Shown here: positions 32,776 to 43,174 of the stretch, one piece after another
Numbering within the stretch: the first letter of the stretch is position 1
How the letters are laid out: every line of letters starts with the position of its first letter
Assembly (NCBI GenBank): GCA_014621425.1
Contig: JAANBB010000245.1
Location: 1 to 59,143, forward strand
DNA: 59,143 nt
Direction of reading: 5' to 3'
Source of the DNA: Cylindrodendrum hubeiense
Taxonomy: Eukaryota > Ascomycota > Sordariomycetes > Hypocreales > Nectriaceae
Translations under genes and position numbers: made by a program
The notes under the pieces: generated by a model
What the model saw: the letters and a program-made list of their open reading frames with translations, nothing else
Database searches by the model: none
What the model was told of the DNA's origin: nothing

Positions 32776-34461
32776 ATGATCATGGCCGTCCCAGGTACAA
32801 CCACCTCCAAGGTGCGTTGCCGCCCTTGTATGCTGCAGCTCGACGACCCTTCGCTTCTGAAAGAGGCCTGCTACGTCAACGGCCAATGGGTCGCTGCAAA
32901 GTCCGGCAAGGCCTTCAGCGTCGAGAGTGAGTGCAACCCCCTGACCCTGCTTCACCCTTCCTTTTTCCCCATTACTCGCACCAACAGCAACGAGCAAATC
33001 CGCTGACCGGTGCATCGCGCTGCTGCAGACCCCGCGACCCAGGAAGAGGTGGCCCAGTGCCCCGAGTTCGACGCCCAAGACACCGAGGCCGCCATCGAGG
33101 CCGCCGCCGTCGCCTTTGCGTCGTACCGCAAGACCCCGGCTCGCCAGCGGGCCCGTCTGCTCCGCCGATGGTATGACCTCATGATCGAGAACGCCGACGA
33201 CCTGGCGCGTCTCATCACCCTCGAGAACGGCAAGCCGCTGGCCGAGGCCAAGGGCGAGGTCACCTATGCCGCCAACTTCTTTGAGTGGTTCTCCGAGGAG
33301 GCTCCTCGCATCTATGGCGAGACCATTGAGGCTAGCAACCCGTCGTGCCGCATCGTTACCATCAAGCACCCCGTCGGCGTCTGTGGCCTGATTGCGCCGT
33401 GGAACTTCCCCGCCGCCATGATCACCCGCAAGGTCGGCCCTGCGCTCGCCGCTGGCTGCACCGTCGTCGTCAAGGCTCCCGCTGAGGCGCCCTTGACGGC
33501 CCTTGCCATTGCGGAGCTGGCCCACCGAGCCGGCATCCCCGCCGGTGTTGTCAACATCATCACTGCTCTGGATAACACGGCCGACGTTGGAAAGGTCCTG
33601 ACCACTCACCCGGTTGTCAAGAAGGTCTCTTTCACCGGCTCCACCGGCGTCGGACGAATCCTCATGAACCAGTCCTCTTCGACCATTAAGAAGCTGTCCT
33701 TTGAGCTGGGCGGAAACGCCCCCTTCATCGTCTTTGAGGATGCAGACCTCGACGTCGCGGTTCGCGGCCTGATGGCTTGTAAATTCCGAAACTCGGGACA
33801 GACGTGCGTCTGCGCCAACCGCATTTTGGTGCACCGCAGCATTTATGACAAGTTCATCAAGATGGTTCTCGATGTTGTCCAGACCTTTACCGTCGGTAAC
33901 GGCTTTGTGGAGGGAACCACTCACGGCCCCCTTATCCACGGCCGCGCTGTCGCCAAGGTCGAGGAGCACGTCCAAGATGCCGTAGCGAAGGGCGCCCGCG
34001 TTCTCCACGGAGGCGAGCGCCTGCCTCATCTCGGCCCTAACTTTTTCGGCCTTACTATCCTCAGGGATATGAAGCCCGGCATGAAGATTTGCACCGAGGA
34101 GACTTTTGGTCCTGTCGCCGCCTTCTTCGCCTTTGACACCGAGGAAGAGGCCGTTGAGATTGCCAACGACACCGACGTTGGTCTTGGAGGTTACTTTTTC
34201 AGCAAGGATGTCAGCCGCTGCTGGCGGGTGGCCGAGGCCCTCGATGTCGGCATGGTCGGCGTCAACGTCGGTAAGTTTTCCCCTCGAGAAGCGAAAGTTG
34301 CTGTGTGCAGAATTGACTAACACGCATGTGAAGGTGTTTTGAGCGACCCCGCTGCGCCATTCGGCGGTGTTAAGCAGAGCGGTTTCGGCCGCGAGGGAAG
34401 CAAGTACGGAATTGACGAGTTCACTGTGACCAAGATGGTCATGACCGGCATTGAGCAATAA
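32776..34461 (+). CDS. succinate-semialdehyde dehydrogenase
   Basis: Exons 32776-32926, 33029-34270 and 34334-34461 encode 506 residues. A second in-frame ATG at 32782 would shorten it by two. The enzyme oxidises succinic semialdehyde to succinate, feeding the TCA cycle. Aldehyde dehydrogenase landmarks: [20 protein letters not shown], cofactor-fold [11 protein letters not shown], catalytic Glu276 in FELGGNAP, catalytic Cys310 in [10 protein letters not shown] (the C-x-C form is usual for this subfamily), EETFGPVA, and C-terminal [18 protein letters not shown]. Introns (102 and 63 nt) have GTGAGT and GTAAGT donors; the second shows a GACTAAC branch point. No clear mitochondrial presequence is seen. 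Paired divergently with GABA transaminase, its likely substrate supplier (yeast Uga1/Uga2 equivalents). Confidence 0.96.
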
Positions 34462-37014
34462 GTTTCGTTGAGTTTTTTATGGATTATGCAGGATCACGGG
34501 ATACCCCAAAAGAGATGTTTAGAGAGCCGGATATTGGCTCCGTATTATGCGATATAGACGCGAAATGAATAGTAGAACTTGAACCCCAACTCACCAGTCT
34601 GGTCCGCGTGTAAGTGAATTGCGGTCCGTGTAAACGCCACTTAGACGCGGGCAGCGTACCATATACTACGCAACTGAGCGGCAAACAGCGGTAAAGCTGG
34701 GAACATGACATGGGTGCCAACGAGACACTGCCGGACGGCGAGGCTCTCAGCCATGACAGAGGAACCCCCGAGAGAAGGTTCCATGGCCTTGCCGTTTCGG
34801 GCCAGAGTGAGTGGGCCGTGTCACTGCCACGGCGGCCACCGAGGTGAGAGAAGGAGGCGTCTTTCACCTCTTCAACACCACATCGAGGATCACGAGATGG
34901 ACAGACAATGTGCAGAATCGGTCAAAATGGCCTCAAGAGGATGGAGAGTTTCTGGTTTGTAAATTTCCTGCGCAGTGTGCTCCTGATGTGATATGATGGA
35001 AACTAGTGCATTTGGGTGATATGGCTCAACGTGTCAATTCAAGATAATAATGGGGGTTACGAGATCAATCTCACAAGCCCTGTAATTAAACCCTCAAATT
35101 TCCTGAAGATTCTGTGATCTCTTGGTGCTGATTCCAGTGTAAAGGGCGGAGCCCACCACTTTGCCGGTGAGGCTATCGCCGTCACTTCAGCCCCACCACC
35201 GGCACCCGGAGGTGGTGTTGCTTCCTGGACTTATGCCGTTTTCATTGCATGCACGCCTCCCAGCTCAGCAAATGGGAAAAAATAAAACCCAGATCGCCGG
35301 GCTGCACGCCTCCGGTCCCATCAGATCTTGATCGCCGCTCGGCATCAAGCGACGTTCAGCACGCACGCCCCGTCCATCATCGTCGTCGCGGCGCTTGGAC
35401 CGGCAATGGTTCCCAGCCGCCCGCGAACCGGTCCGGTCCCGGCCTCACCGAGAAGGGCAGGTCACCAGAGACCAAGCCAGACCAAGGACGCTTAACTAAC
35501 ACACACACCAGAGCGGCGGCAGAATGGCAAAAGGCAGCCATGGCAGGGCAAAGCCACACCCCGCCACGACCGGGAACGACTGCCGGTCCCACTTGGCCGC
35601 CGGGGAGGCGTGCAAACCGCGGGGAACAGCAAGCCCGCGCTGGCCACCTCGGAGATCAAACACCACCGTGACGTCGTGGACTGGTCATGCAGTGTCTGGA
35701 TGGGAAAATTTTGTATTGGGACACGACGACACGACAACACGATGACACGCCCCGCGCGCGGCGTCTGTGTGTCACATCAAAATCAGAGGGAGGGACGACT
35801 CCCGGGCCCAATTGGGGCGGCATCCAGTTGCATGCGCGCGGGCGATTGGCCTGCCGGCGTTTGCGGGGAGATGAGGAGGGCGCTGCAGTGCTGCTGAGCT
35901 TCGGCTTACAGTTGTGCTGCCATGTCGCTGCACCCTCGACTAAGCTGCGACATTGACAGCATGTTTCTGCAGCTGGAGAAACATCTCCGGAGGGTCTCAC
36001 TGCATGCTGAAAGACGCGGAGATGGAGATACAGCCGCCTGCTTCCATTGGGCGAGCGTCGCCACGGCTGCGAACCACACGCGCATCTCGGTTCCGAGAGT
36101 CCAGACACAGTTTTGCGAATGCCGTGATACGGAAGACAGATAGGCAAAGACACGGGATTGCCTACAGCAAACAGCTCATCAGATAGACTTTGTGCTTCCC
36201 GCCTGCCGGTCTTAGATAGTCACGACGCCAACTCTAGTCCCATTGCCTAGTTAATGGCCATGTTTGTCTTAGTTCCGACTCCGATCTCGCCCTCGGACCG
36301 CCAAACCAGAACATCAAGGCAACAAGTACAGATGTAGGGGGGAAACCCAAGGGCTCCACCCCGGCACCTCCGTCATGGGACCGCCCCGGCGTAACCGCCC
36401 CTACGAACCTCGATGGGGAGCAAACGGCTATTGTAGGAGCCGAGGACCGAGCAGAAAATCCCCGAGCGTGCAGCTGGCCAATTGTGCGCTCTCCAAATCC
36501 CCCATGCGAGTAAGCTGCGTTCGCCGTCCACAGGGCTTTGGTCTCCCAGGCAGGACGGGGGAGCCGGAGGACACGACGGCGCCGGGGCAGTCGACCTCCG
36601 GGGTCCGGCCGGATAGCAGAGCATCGCGATCGGGGATGGCACCTGCCGGCGGGGACTGTACGTAATAGAGTAGACAAAGACTCGAGCCGCCGGTCTTTTC
36701 CCCCGGATTTGCGGAGCTCGACTTCGCGTGACACATTCTTTGTGGCAGGGCCGGCGGGCTTCGATGGGAGGACGGGGGGTGTGTGAGGCCGCCGTGACCG
36801 GCACGGAGGCGGGGGGGACGTGTTTTTGCCTGGTGGACCGGAGACTAATGGCATGGGACACGGCGTCTTGGTAGCACAGCGGCGGGATGCCAGATATGGA
36901 GTTTTGTTCTGTCTGCGTGTCTCATCCTCCACTGTTTGTGTGCCTCGGCACCAAAGGACCCATCTTCAGATCAGAGTCCAGAAATCCAGAAGCATCATTG
37001 ACTGTGCGGTCTCC
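34462..37014. other. 2.55-kb convergent intergenic region
   Basis: Unusually long for a tail-to-tail interval. Open frames (for example 35249-35671 and 36234-36932) are low-complexity or frame shadows. A GACACGACGACACGACAACACGATG repeat-like string lies near 35719-35747. No gene supported; a non-coding RNA cannot be excluded. Confidence 0.5.
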
Positions 37015-37597
37015 TCACTTGCTCTCCTCCGCCGCGGCCAACAGACCCTCCACTCGCTTCACCTTGTCCTCGGCCGTCTGCTTCTTATCCGTCCTGCCAT
37101 GATCTATCAGCATCGCCACGCACATCGTCTCCCGCGAAACCAGGACGCCAAAACTCACCTGCTGCCGACCCTCATGGACGACTGAACCCTCACGACGCCG
37201 CGCTGGTGCACCACGGCGTGCGCCTTGCCAACCGCGGCCATGACTTCGTCCCACGGGCCCTCTGCAAAGTCGGTCTTTTAGCTTCTGTACATGTCGACTA
37301 CATCTTCACCAATTCCCGATGGCAGGAGAGGTAAAGGCGAAAGAAAGCAGATGTAAATGACTCACCAACCGTCGTTCCAGCAGAGTGCAGAGTATACTTC
37401 AGACCACTCGCCTTGAGCACCTTCTGCACTTCCGCAATATCCTCTGCCACAGAGACGCTACCAGTGCCAATCTATCCCAGTCAATGTCAGCGCCAAAAAC
37501 GGAATCCCGAGACATGTGGTGAGGGGCGGCGCCTCACGGGGAGGAGGCAGAAGTCGGCGTAGCAAGCCGACGGCGTAGCGATGCTGGCGTAGTCCAT
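37015..37597 (-). CDS. ecm15: Ecm15-like UPF0045/thiamine-binding-fold protein
   Basis: Four small exons (37597-37538, 37471-37366, 37261-37159, 37093-37015) join in frame to 115 residues; introns are 66, 104 and 65 nt. The protein follows the UPF0045 (MTH1187/YkoF-like) family: a first strand CYADFCLLPIGTGSVSVA, then [40 protein letters not shown] and a final helix. Family members are small ferredoxin-like alpha/beta oligomers; some bind thiamine or related molecules. Yeast ECM15 has no firmly assigned function, so a thiamine role here is inference. No single open frame reveals the gene, and most exons are shorter than 110 nt, so automated calling could miss it. Confidence 0.92.
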
Positions 37598-38159
37598 GGT
37601 TACTATAATGGCAATTTTTCAAGCTCGGGGGAGTGATGCTCTCGTCGTGCGATTGTTGACTTGGACGGTGATGTAGGTGAAAGTTGAGATGGATGTGTAT
37701 GGAACGATCAGAAGTTGAGAGTGGGATGCCAATTGGCTAGCGAAACGTCACGGAAGCTAATCAAGACATCAACGCCGACTTACGATCCAACTCCACACTG
37801 CCACCACCAGCAACATGTCACGAAAACTCATTGGGAAAGAAAAAGTGAATCGACTTGCGGCATTCTTTGTGCCTTGTCATTCATTCGAGTCTATCTAATT
37901 GTGTTTGGTCGCCGATTTCCTTCTATGGGAAATACATCCTCAATCTCCTCATGATAATTTATCTATTCAATAAGACACCCGCAACCAAGAAACCCAACAA
38001 AGAAATCAATTTTCGGGAAATCCTTTCCCAATGCAGATCCGCTACCCAAAACGCCTCGCTTTATGCTTAATCAACAAACCCGGGTGGATTAAATGACCAG
38101 CCCGTCTTCGGCCTGGTATATGTATGTGTAGGTGGTGTGGCGATGAAACAGAGTCGTCC
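37598..38159. other. intergenic upstream of ecm15-like gene
   Basis: 562 bases, AT-richer than the surroundings, holding the ecm15-like promoter and the 3' UTR of the phosphodiesterase gene. Nothing else recognised. Confidence 0.55.
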
Positions 38160-39227
38160 TTACACCAGCATGATGGCCGCCGCAACGAACGCGATCAGAG
38201 CAACGGGCCCCATGCCCTTGTCGCTGCTGGCCACAGACTCGTCTTCGCTTGCGACCTTCTCGCGGCCGGTAGCGTCGGAAACATCGTTCATGTTGTCGAG
38301 CGCAGTGAAGACATCGCCCTCCTCGAACAAGTCAACGAGGACAAAGTTGGGAACTTGACCCCACTCGCTCTTGCAGTCCTTCAGGTGCAGGCCCAAGTTG
38401 CCATCCACAGTGGTGTTAGCGCTGTTGACGATATCGATGTTGGAGACATCCGGGATGTAAAGCGAGAGCGTGGTGCTAAGGCTCTGGTACTTGAAGTGGT
38501 TGGCGAGACTGAGGAAGTTGTTGGAGAGGGCGGAAGCGGCGGAGTCGGCACTGGAGGGGCGATCGAGAGTGCAGTTGAAGCCGTCGAGCTCAGCGACCTC
38601 AAAGGCGGTCTCAAAGACGTAGTCGAACTCGGGCATGAGGAAAGGGTAGTCGGTGCTGGCGTCGGTGTTGGTGACGAAGGAGACAAGGCGCTCGCCGCTG
38701 CTAATCATGGATGTCAGGGTAGGCCAGTCGCTGGTCGCGCTCTGGCTAGAGGGTGTGTAGGCGAAGTCGGAGATGCTGGAGCTGTTGAAGACGGAGCCGA
38801 ACTCGGAGGCATCGGCGTCGTCCGAGTTGACGAGCAGGAGAGTGACGACCTCGTTGGGGTTCTGGGTCATCCAGTAGTTGATCTTGACCAGCCAGTCCTC
38901 GAGGGTGCCGGCGTCAAGCAGCTCACATGAGGTATGGCACAGGCGGAGCGTCTCGTTAGGCTTGTGGACTTGAGCTTGGAGCAGTCGGACGCCAGCGTCG
39001 AGAGCGACAGTGGCGTTTTTAAACTGGTTACCGGCGGCGGCGATGCTGCTGGTGCCGTCGCGGAGGAATGAGCTGCCGTGGGCGCCCATGTGTGTGATGT
39101 TGTTGTAGTTGCGGCTGCAGAGGCTGGGGGAGTTGTTGCAGGCGGTGGCTGCGTTGACGGAGGCGGCACCGGCGAAGAGAGCGAGAGCTCCGGCCGTAGC
39201 CGAGCGGTAGAGTGACGAAGGAAGCAT
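38160..39227 (-). CDS. secreted PLC-like phosphodiesterase, probably GPI-anchored
   Basis: Single exon, 355 residues from the ATG at 39227; the frame extends upstream to 39368 without an earlier ATG. Residues 1-26 are a signal peptide (ALALFAGAASVNA). The body resembles the PI-PLC X/PLC-like TIM-barrel family: ITHMGAHGSSF with H46 and H50 in the first active-site loop; RLLQAQVH; LCHTSCELLDAGTLEDWL; MTQNPNEVVTLLLVNSDD; and NFVLVDLFEEGD near the end. Several N-glycosylation sequons and paired cysteines fit a wall or membrane protein. The C-terminus (SVASSDKGMGPVALIAFVAAAIMLV in outline: small residues, spacer, hydrophobic tail) is a likely GPI signal. The substrate is unknown; calcium-independent phosphodiester cleavage is the family expectation. 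Confidence 0.88.
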   Translation of the reverse strand: MLPSSLYRSATAGALALFAGAASVNAATACNNSPSLCSRNYNNITHMGAHGSSFLRDGTSSIAAAGNQFKNATVALDAGVRLLQAQVHKPNETLRLCHTSCELLDAGTLEDWLVKINYWMTQNPNEVVTLLLVNSDDADASEFGSVFNSSSISDFAYTPSSQSATSDWPTLTSMISSGERLVSFVTNTDASTDYPFLMPEFDYVFETAFEVAELDGFNCTLDRPSSADSAASALSNNFLSLANHFKYQSLSTTLSLYIPDVSNIDIVNSANTTVDGNLGLHLKDCKSEWGQVPNFVLVDLFEEGDVFTALDNMNDVSDATGREKVASEDESVASSDKGMGPVALIAFVAAAIMLV

Positions 39228-39673
39228 CTTGAGATGATGATGTGTGGTGTGGTGGTGAGGATGGATGTGAGAATGTCGTGTCTGAGAGTGACTGTCTTGA
39301 TGATTCCTCGTGGAGGCAGTAGCGAAGGACTGAATAAGAAAGTGGAACCGAGACAGACAAAGCAGCAAGAGAATAGCAGTAGAACGAATAAAAGGAAATC
39401 GAAGCAGGCAGAAAGGCTGAAGAGGATATAGTCGATACGAAACAGGACAAGGGACGAGCCCAGACCTGCCTCATCTGCAGGGTGTGGAGTTGAGGTGCAG
39501 GCCTCTACCCCGTGCTAGAGAGCTGACGTCGCCTCGCCCCGGTTTTCTGGGTGCTGGCTGCACAGTCCTAGCCTGTGTGATCTGTACCGAGTACCGACGA
39601 TAGCGCACAACCCACTGGAACGGACCACCGAAACCGCGCCCGACAGAGGAGGACCGCTATTGATGATGACATA

Positions 39674-39702
39674 CGTACAGTACGTACGTACGTGCCTGTA
39701 CG
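39674..39702. repeat. inverted repeat with (TACG)n core
   Basis: CGTACAG (39674-39680) pairs with CTGTACG (39696-39702). The spacer is itself self-complementary (TACGTACGTACG). Could extrude as a small hairpin; function unknown. Confidence 0.7.
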
Positions 39703-41197
39703 AGAAGGCGGCTGGCGGGAGGCGGTTTGGGCAGGCTAGGCCAATGGCGCCCCCTGTAAGTGGACCTAACGGGGGGAAGACGGCTCTGCTGCGCCTCCCG
39801 AAACGTCAGCAGCGGGTCGGCATTTTGTACTTGGTACGCCTCTGAAACCCCTTTAGAGCGTGGCATATGGGAAGCACTACGTATTCACGACACTGGACAT
39901 GCGCAGTCACGGCTGCATCCAGCAACGCGCGGGTTCGACCAATGCTGCTCTACGCTCCGCTGCCCGTGTCATGACAAGAGGGCTGACAATGGGCGGGGAG
40001 AGAACTGTCCATGCCAAGGTCAGCACTGCCTTGGCGCCTACATGAATAGTAAGGCGGGTTTGCAGTGGCCTTCTGTGGCGCCGTCTTGGAACGGCAACAC
40101 GGCGATTCGCCAAGATGTCGTCTGGGCGTTGCAGAAAGGAAAAAACATGTACAGACGACAAACGCTCCCTCGCGGAGGCCTACATCGAATTTGCCAGACG
40201 AGTACTCAGCACGGCCTTCAGGGTTGATGTGGAGACGCATTCCCTGCTGGCTTGAACCAAGAGACAAACCGAAATAGGCTCGATGCTAAAAACTTGGTGT
40301 GCGAGATTGAGGCGTTTGCTGCACGGAGTCTAGGGAGTGTCTAGGGAGTGCTCCGGACACTCGGCGATGAGACAGATCTGCACCCATCCGTGGGTCATGG
40401 CTTTTTTTCTGCCTCTTCACAGCCCATCAAACGGGTGGCTTCCACGGTGATTGACGGGTCCGGCGCTTCGTGTCGAGCCATGAACCATCAGGAGATCGAT
40501 ATCGACATACCTACTCCGTACTCGGTGCTGTAATATGTACATCCATCCCGTATTAGAGATCCACAAATGCCTACCCCGACTCCCTGAGTTCTAGAATCTG
40601 GCAGGGCAACATTGCAGTAGATGACCCAAGCAAGACATGGTTCCATTATTTATTATTATGCATTTGGTACAGTCTGTGAAGTCGATCCAGCCTCGAGTGA
40701 GCCCAGGTGCACTTCCAGGCGCACTTCATCCACACCCAAAAGTATCCAGCTGCTTCGTCAGCCCCGCCACCAAGCGTTGGGGATTGATGCAGATGGCTCC
40801 GTACACAGTCACCGTGAGCTACAAGCCCAAGTGTACTATGTAAGTGCAAACGCCGTGCCGCAGTGGCGGTGGGAGGCAGTGCAGCACCACCAGACTCGAA
40901 CGCTTTGTTGTCCCAGGTGTAGTGCGCACCGATGCTATTTTTATGCACTGCCAGCGGCGAGTGCCAACGCCGAGTGCCAGAGCCCCGGTGCAGCTTATCC
41001 ACGCGTCCCGCGCGCCGCGCCAGATGGGGTGATGCAATGCCATGACCCATGCCAATGATCCATGCTTCGAACTTGGCGCAACTGCCGAACATGAACCGTT
41101 TGGGGATCCCGCTCCGGTCGACAGTCTACTGGTACTATGGTACTAATTACGGTAGTAGCCTCGATGCTTGACTCTCGCAACTACACACTCCGGCCCC

Positions 41198-41296
41198 TCC
41201 GTGCACGACTCCGTGCACGAATCCGTGCACCTCCGGAAATCAACGTTGACAGACCGCTGTCGACAGACGCTGTTGACAGACGCTGTCACCCACGCT
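41198..41296. repeat. two adjacent tandem arrays, 12- and 13-bp periods
   Basis: Array 1 (41198-41233) has three TCCGTGCACGA units at 12-bp spacing, each with the palindrome GTGCAC. Array 2 (41245-41296) has GTTGACAGACCGCT, GTCGACAGACGCT and GTTGACAGACGCT, then a decayed copy. Only 11 bases separate them. Confidence 0.9.
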
Positions 41297-41558
41297 GTGG
41301 GGACTACTGAAAAAACTCACATCCCTACAAGTGACATCATTGCACCCTTCACCCGCAAATGGAATGGGTTTAACATTTGGTCATCATTGAGCTGGTTTCT
41401 TTCTCACCACCATACTGTATACTGTAACTTCTGCATCCACCCGTCAACTCGCCCATGTTTGCCTGCGTTTGCTTATCTCATCTTCATCCCCCCCCCCCCT
41501 GTTCAACATTTTCCTCGCACACTGGCCCAAACACCACCCATCACAGCAGTCATCATCC

Positions 41559-43174
41559 TTACTCCGGATCGGAATACTGCTCCTTGCTGCCCTCTGCCGC
41601 CGCAGCCTCGATTTCCTTGAGCTGCTTCTGGCCCTCCTCCGTTGTCGCATCGATGATCTGCTCCTCCAGACTCAAAATGTTGGCCTGTCAACCACTTTGT
41701 TAGCTTTTGTTCCTCCAACACAAAAAACGCACGGGGAACCGGGAACAGGGAACAGGGAACAGGGAACTGCAGTCACATACCTCGCCAAACAGACCAACCA
41801 GCTCTTCCGCCTCGTCGATCGACATGTTGCCCAGCACCTTGTTCACCTCATCGAGCTTTCCAGACTCCAGAGCCTTCTTCATATCCGGCTTGAACCCTTC
41901 GTAGACTTTACGGGCCTCCTGCTCCTCCGGGTCCTGGCTGTCTGCCGCCGGCACCTTGATCTGGATCACCGTCCCGGGCTCCACTGCGTGCAGTTGGATC
42001 TGCTCCACGCCCTCCGTCTCTCCGTCCCTGGCTCGCTCCGCAATGATTTCTCGTGACCGCGTTCGGATCTTCATGAAGGTTTCATGGACGTCCTTGTAGA
42101 AGACCTCCTGTGCTTGGTGACCCTTGGTCGTGATCCGCTTGAAGAACAGTCCCACGCCATCCCTACCCAGGGCACGGCAGTACTGTAGGAGCAACGCCTG
42201 GTGCACGTATTGCCTAGCAAGGTCGTCCTTGTTCTCGAGGGCGGCATCAAAGGCCAAGACCAGAAGCCCGTCTGTCTCCTTCTCTACCAGGATCTGCGGG
42301 TTTTGCAACAGGAACTGCAGACTCGACGAGTAGTCATTTGGCCTGATCGTTCCAAACTTCTTGCCCGCCGGGGAAGACTCAATTTCGTCGTCGTTGTCCA
42401 CCTTGACCGACTCGCTCGCACTGTCAGACCCCGAGGCTGCCGGGAAGCCTGGGTTCAGGAGCTCCACTTGGGTAGACTCCTGCTTCTCTGCCGGCTTGGA
42501 CTTGTTGACGTGCGAGCTGTTGAAGCCAGTGTGGAGGCCCTCACTGGTGATCTTCTTGCCCTCTTCCTTGTTCAGCTCCTCCAGCTTGGCAACCAGCTCC
42601 GTCTGCAGAGTCTTGACCTTGTTCTCGTGCTCTTGGATCTCCTCCATCATCGCATCGTACCTGCTCTCGGGCTTCTTCTCGTCCAGGGCCTTGTTGACCT
42701 GGTCCAACAGAGTGGCCATCATCTTGGAGTACGTGGGGAGCTCTTTCTCGTCACTGTGGACGCCGTCGGGTCGCGGCGGCGGCTTGTCATCCTGGGGGTT
42801 ACCAGCCGACTCCATGACAGCCTGGAAGGCCACCTCGGCGGGGTTTCGGGTGGCGGCCTCGGAGGCATGGGCTCGCAGCGAGGCGAGGAGCCCCGAGATG
42901 CGCTTCATCAGGCCATCGTTGATGATGCGCTCATACTTGAGCGTCTCGATCTGGTGCTTCCGCTGCTGGCGCTCTTGGTGAATCTGGTTCTGCTTGGCAC
43001 GGATGAAGGATCTCTTGTCGACGTTAGGGTGAACCTCGATATCAGAGTCATCACTGAGCTCCAGGGCGTCCTAGATGAATGATGCGTGTCAGCAGAACCC
43101 GGCAGAAGCCTGGACGAGAGGCCGAGACGGAGGCAGTGACGACTGCTTACCCATTTGCTATAGTCGACAGGCAT
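41559..43174 (-). CDS. cdc37: Hsp90 co-chaperone Cdc37
   Basis: Exons 43174-43151 (24 nt), 43070-41781 and 41684-41559 encode 479 residues. The N-terminus MPVDYSKWDALELSDDSDIEVHPNVD is the family hallmark, including the serine followed by acidic residues (S14) that CK2 phosphorylates in other species to permit kinase-client binding. A coiled-coil client-binding region follows (KRSFIRAKQNQIHQERQQRK). The central Hsp90-binding domain includes NDYSSSLQFLLQNPQILVEKETDGLL and YCRALGRDGVGLFFKRI. The C-terminal helical part ends SKEQYSDPE. Cdc37 loads protein kinases onto Hsp90. Intron 2 (96 nt) carries a heptamer array just inside its donor. The first exon holds only eight codons. Confidence 0.97.
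41734..41768. repeat. GGGAACA heptamer array inside Cdc37 intron 2
   Basis: Five 7-bp units start at 41734, 41741, 41748, 41755 and 41762 (GGGAACC, three GGGAACA, GGGAACT). The array begins 6 bases inside the donor site and fills about one third of the 96-nt intron. On the transcript strand it reads TGTTCCC repeats. Confidence 0.93.

Larger units (their letters stand above)
39228..41558. other. intergenic between phosphodiesterase and Cdc37 genes
   Basis: 2.3 kb. Contains the phosphodiesterase promoter, an inverted repeat with ACGT core at 39674-39702, two adjacent tandem arrays at 41198-41296 and a C-run near 41489. A TCTAGGGAGTG direct repeat lies near 40329-40351. No supported gene. Confidence 0.55.

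Noticed and set aside
32713..34458. 581-codon open frame antisense to succinate-semialdehyde dehydrogenase
   Set aside because: It mirrors the dehydrogenase exon. Strong G/C preference at third codon positions suppresses stops in the matching antisense frame; the translation has no recognisable protein features.
36234..36932. 232-codon minus-strand open frame between the dehydrogenase and ecm15-like genes
   Set aside because: Composition is Arg/Pro/Ser-rich, open frames overlap on both strands, and no motif is present.
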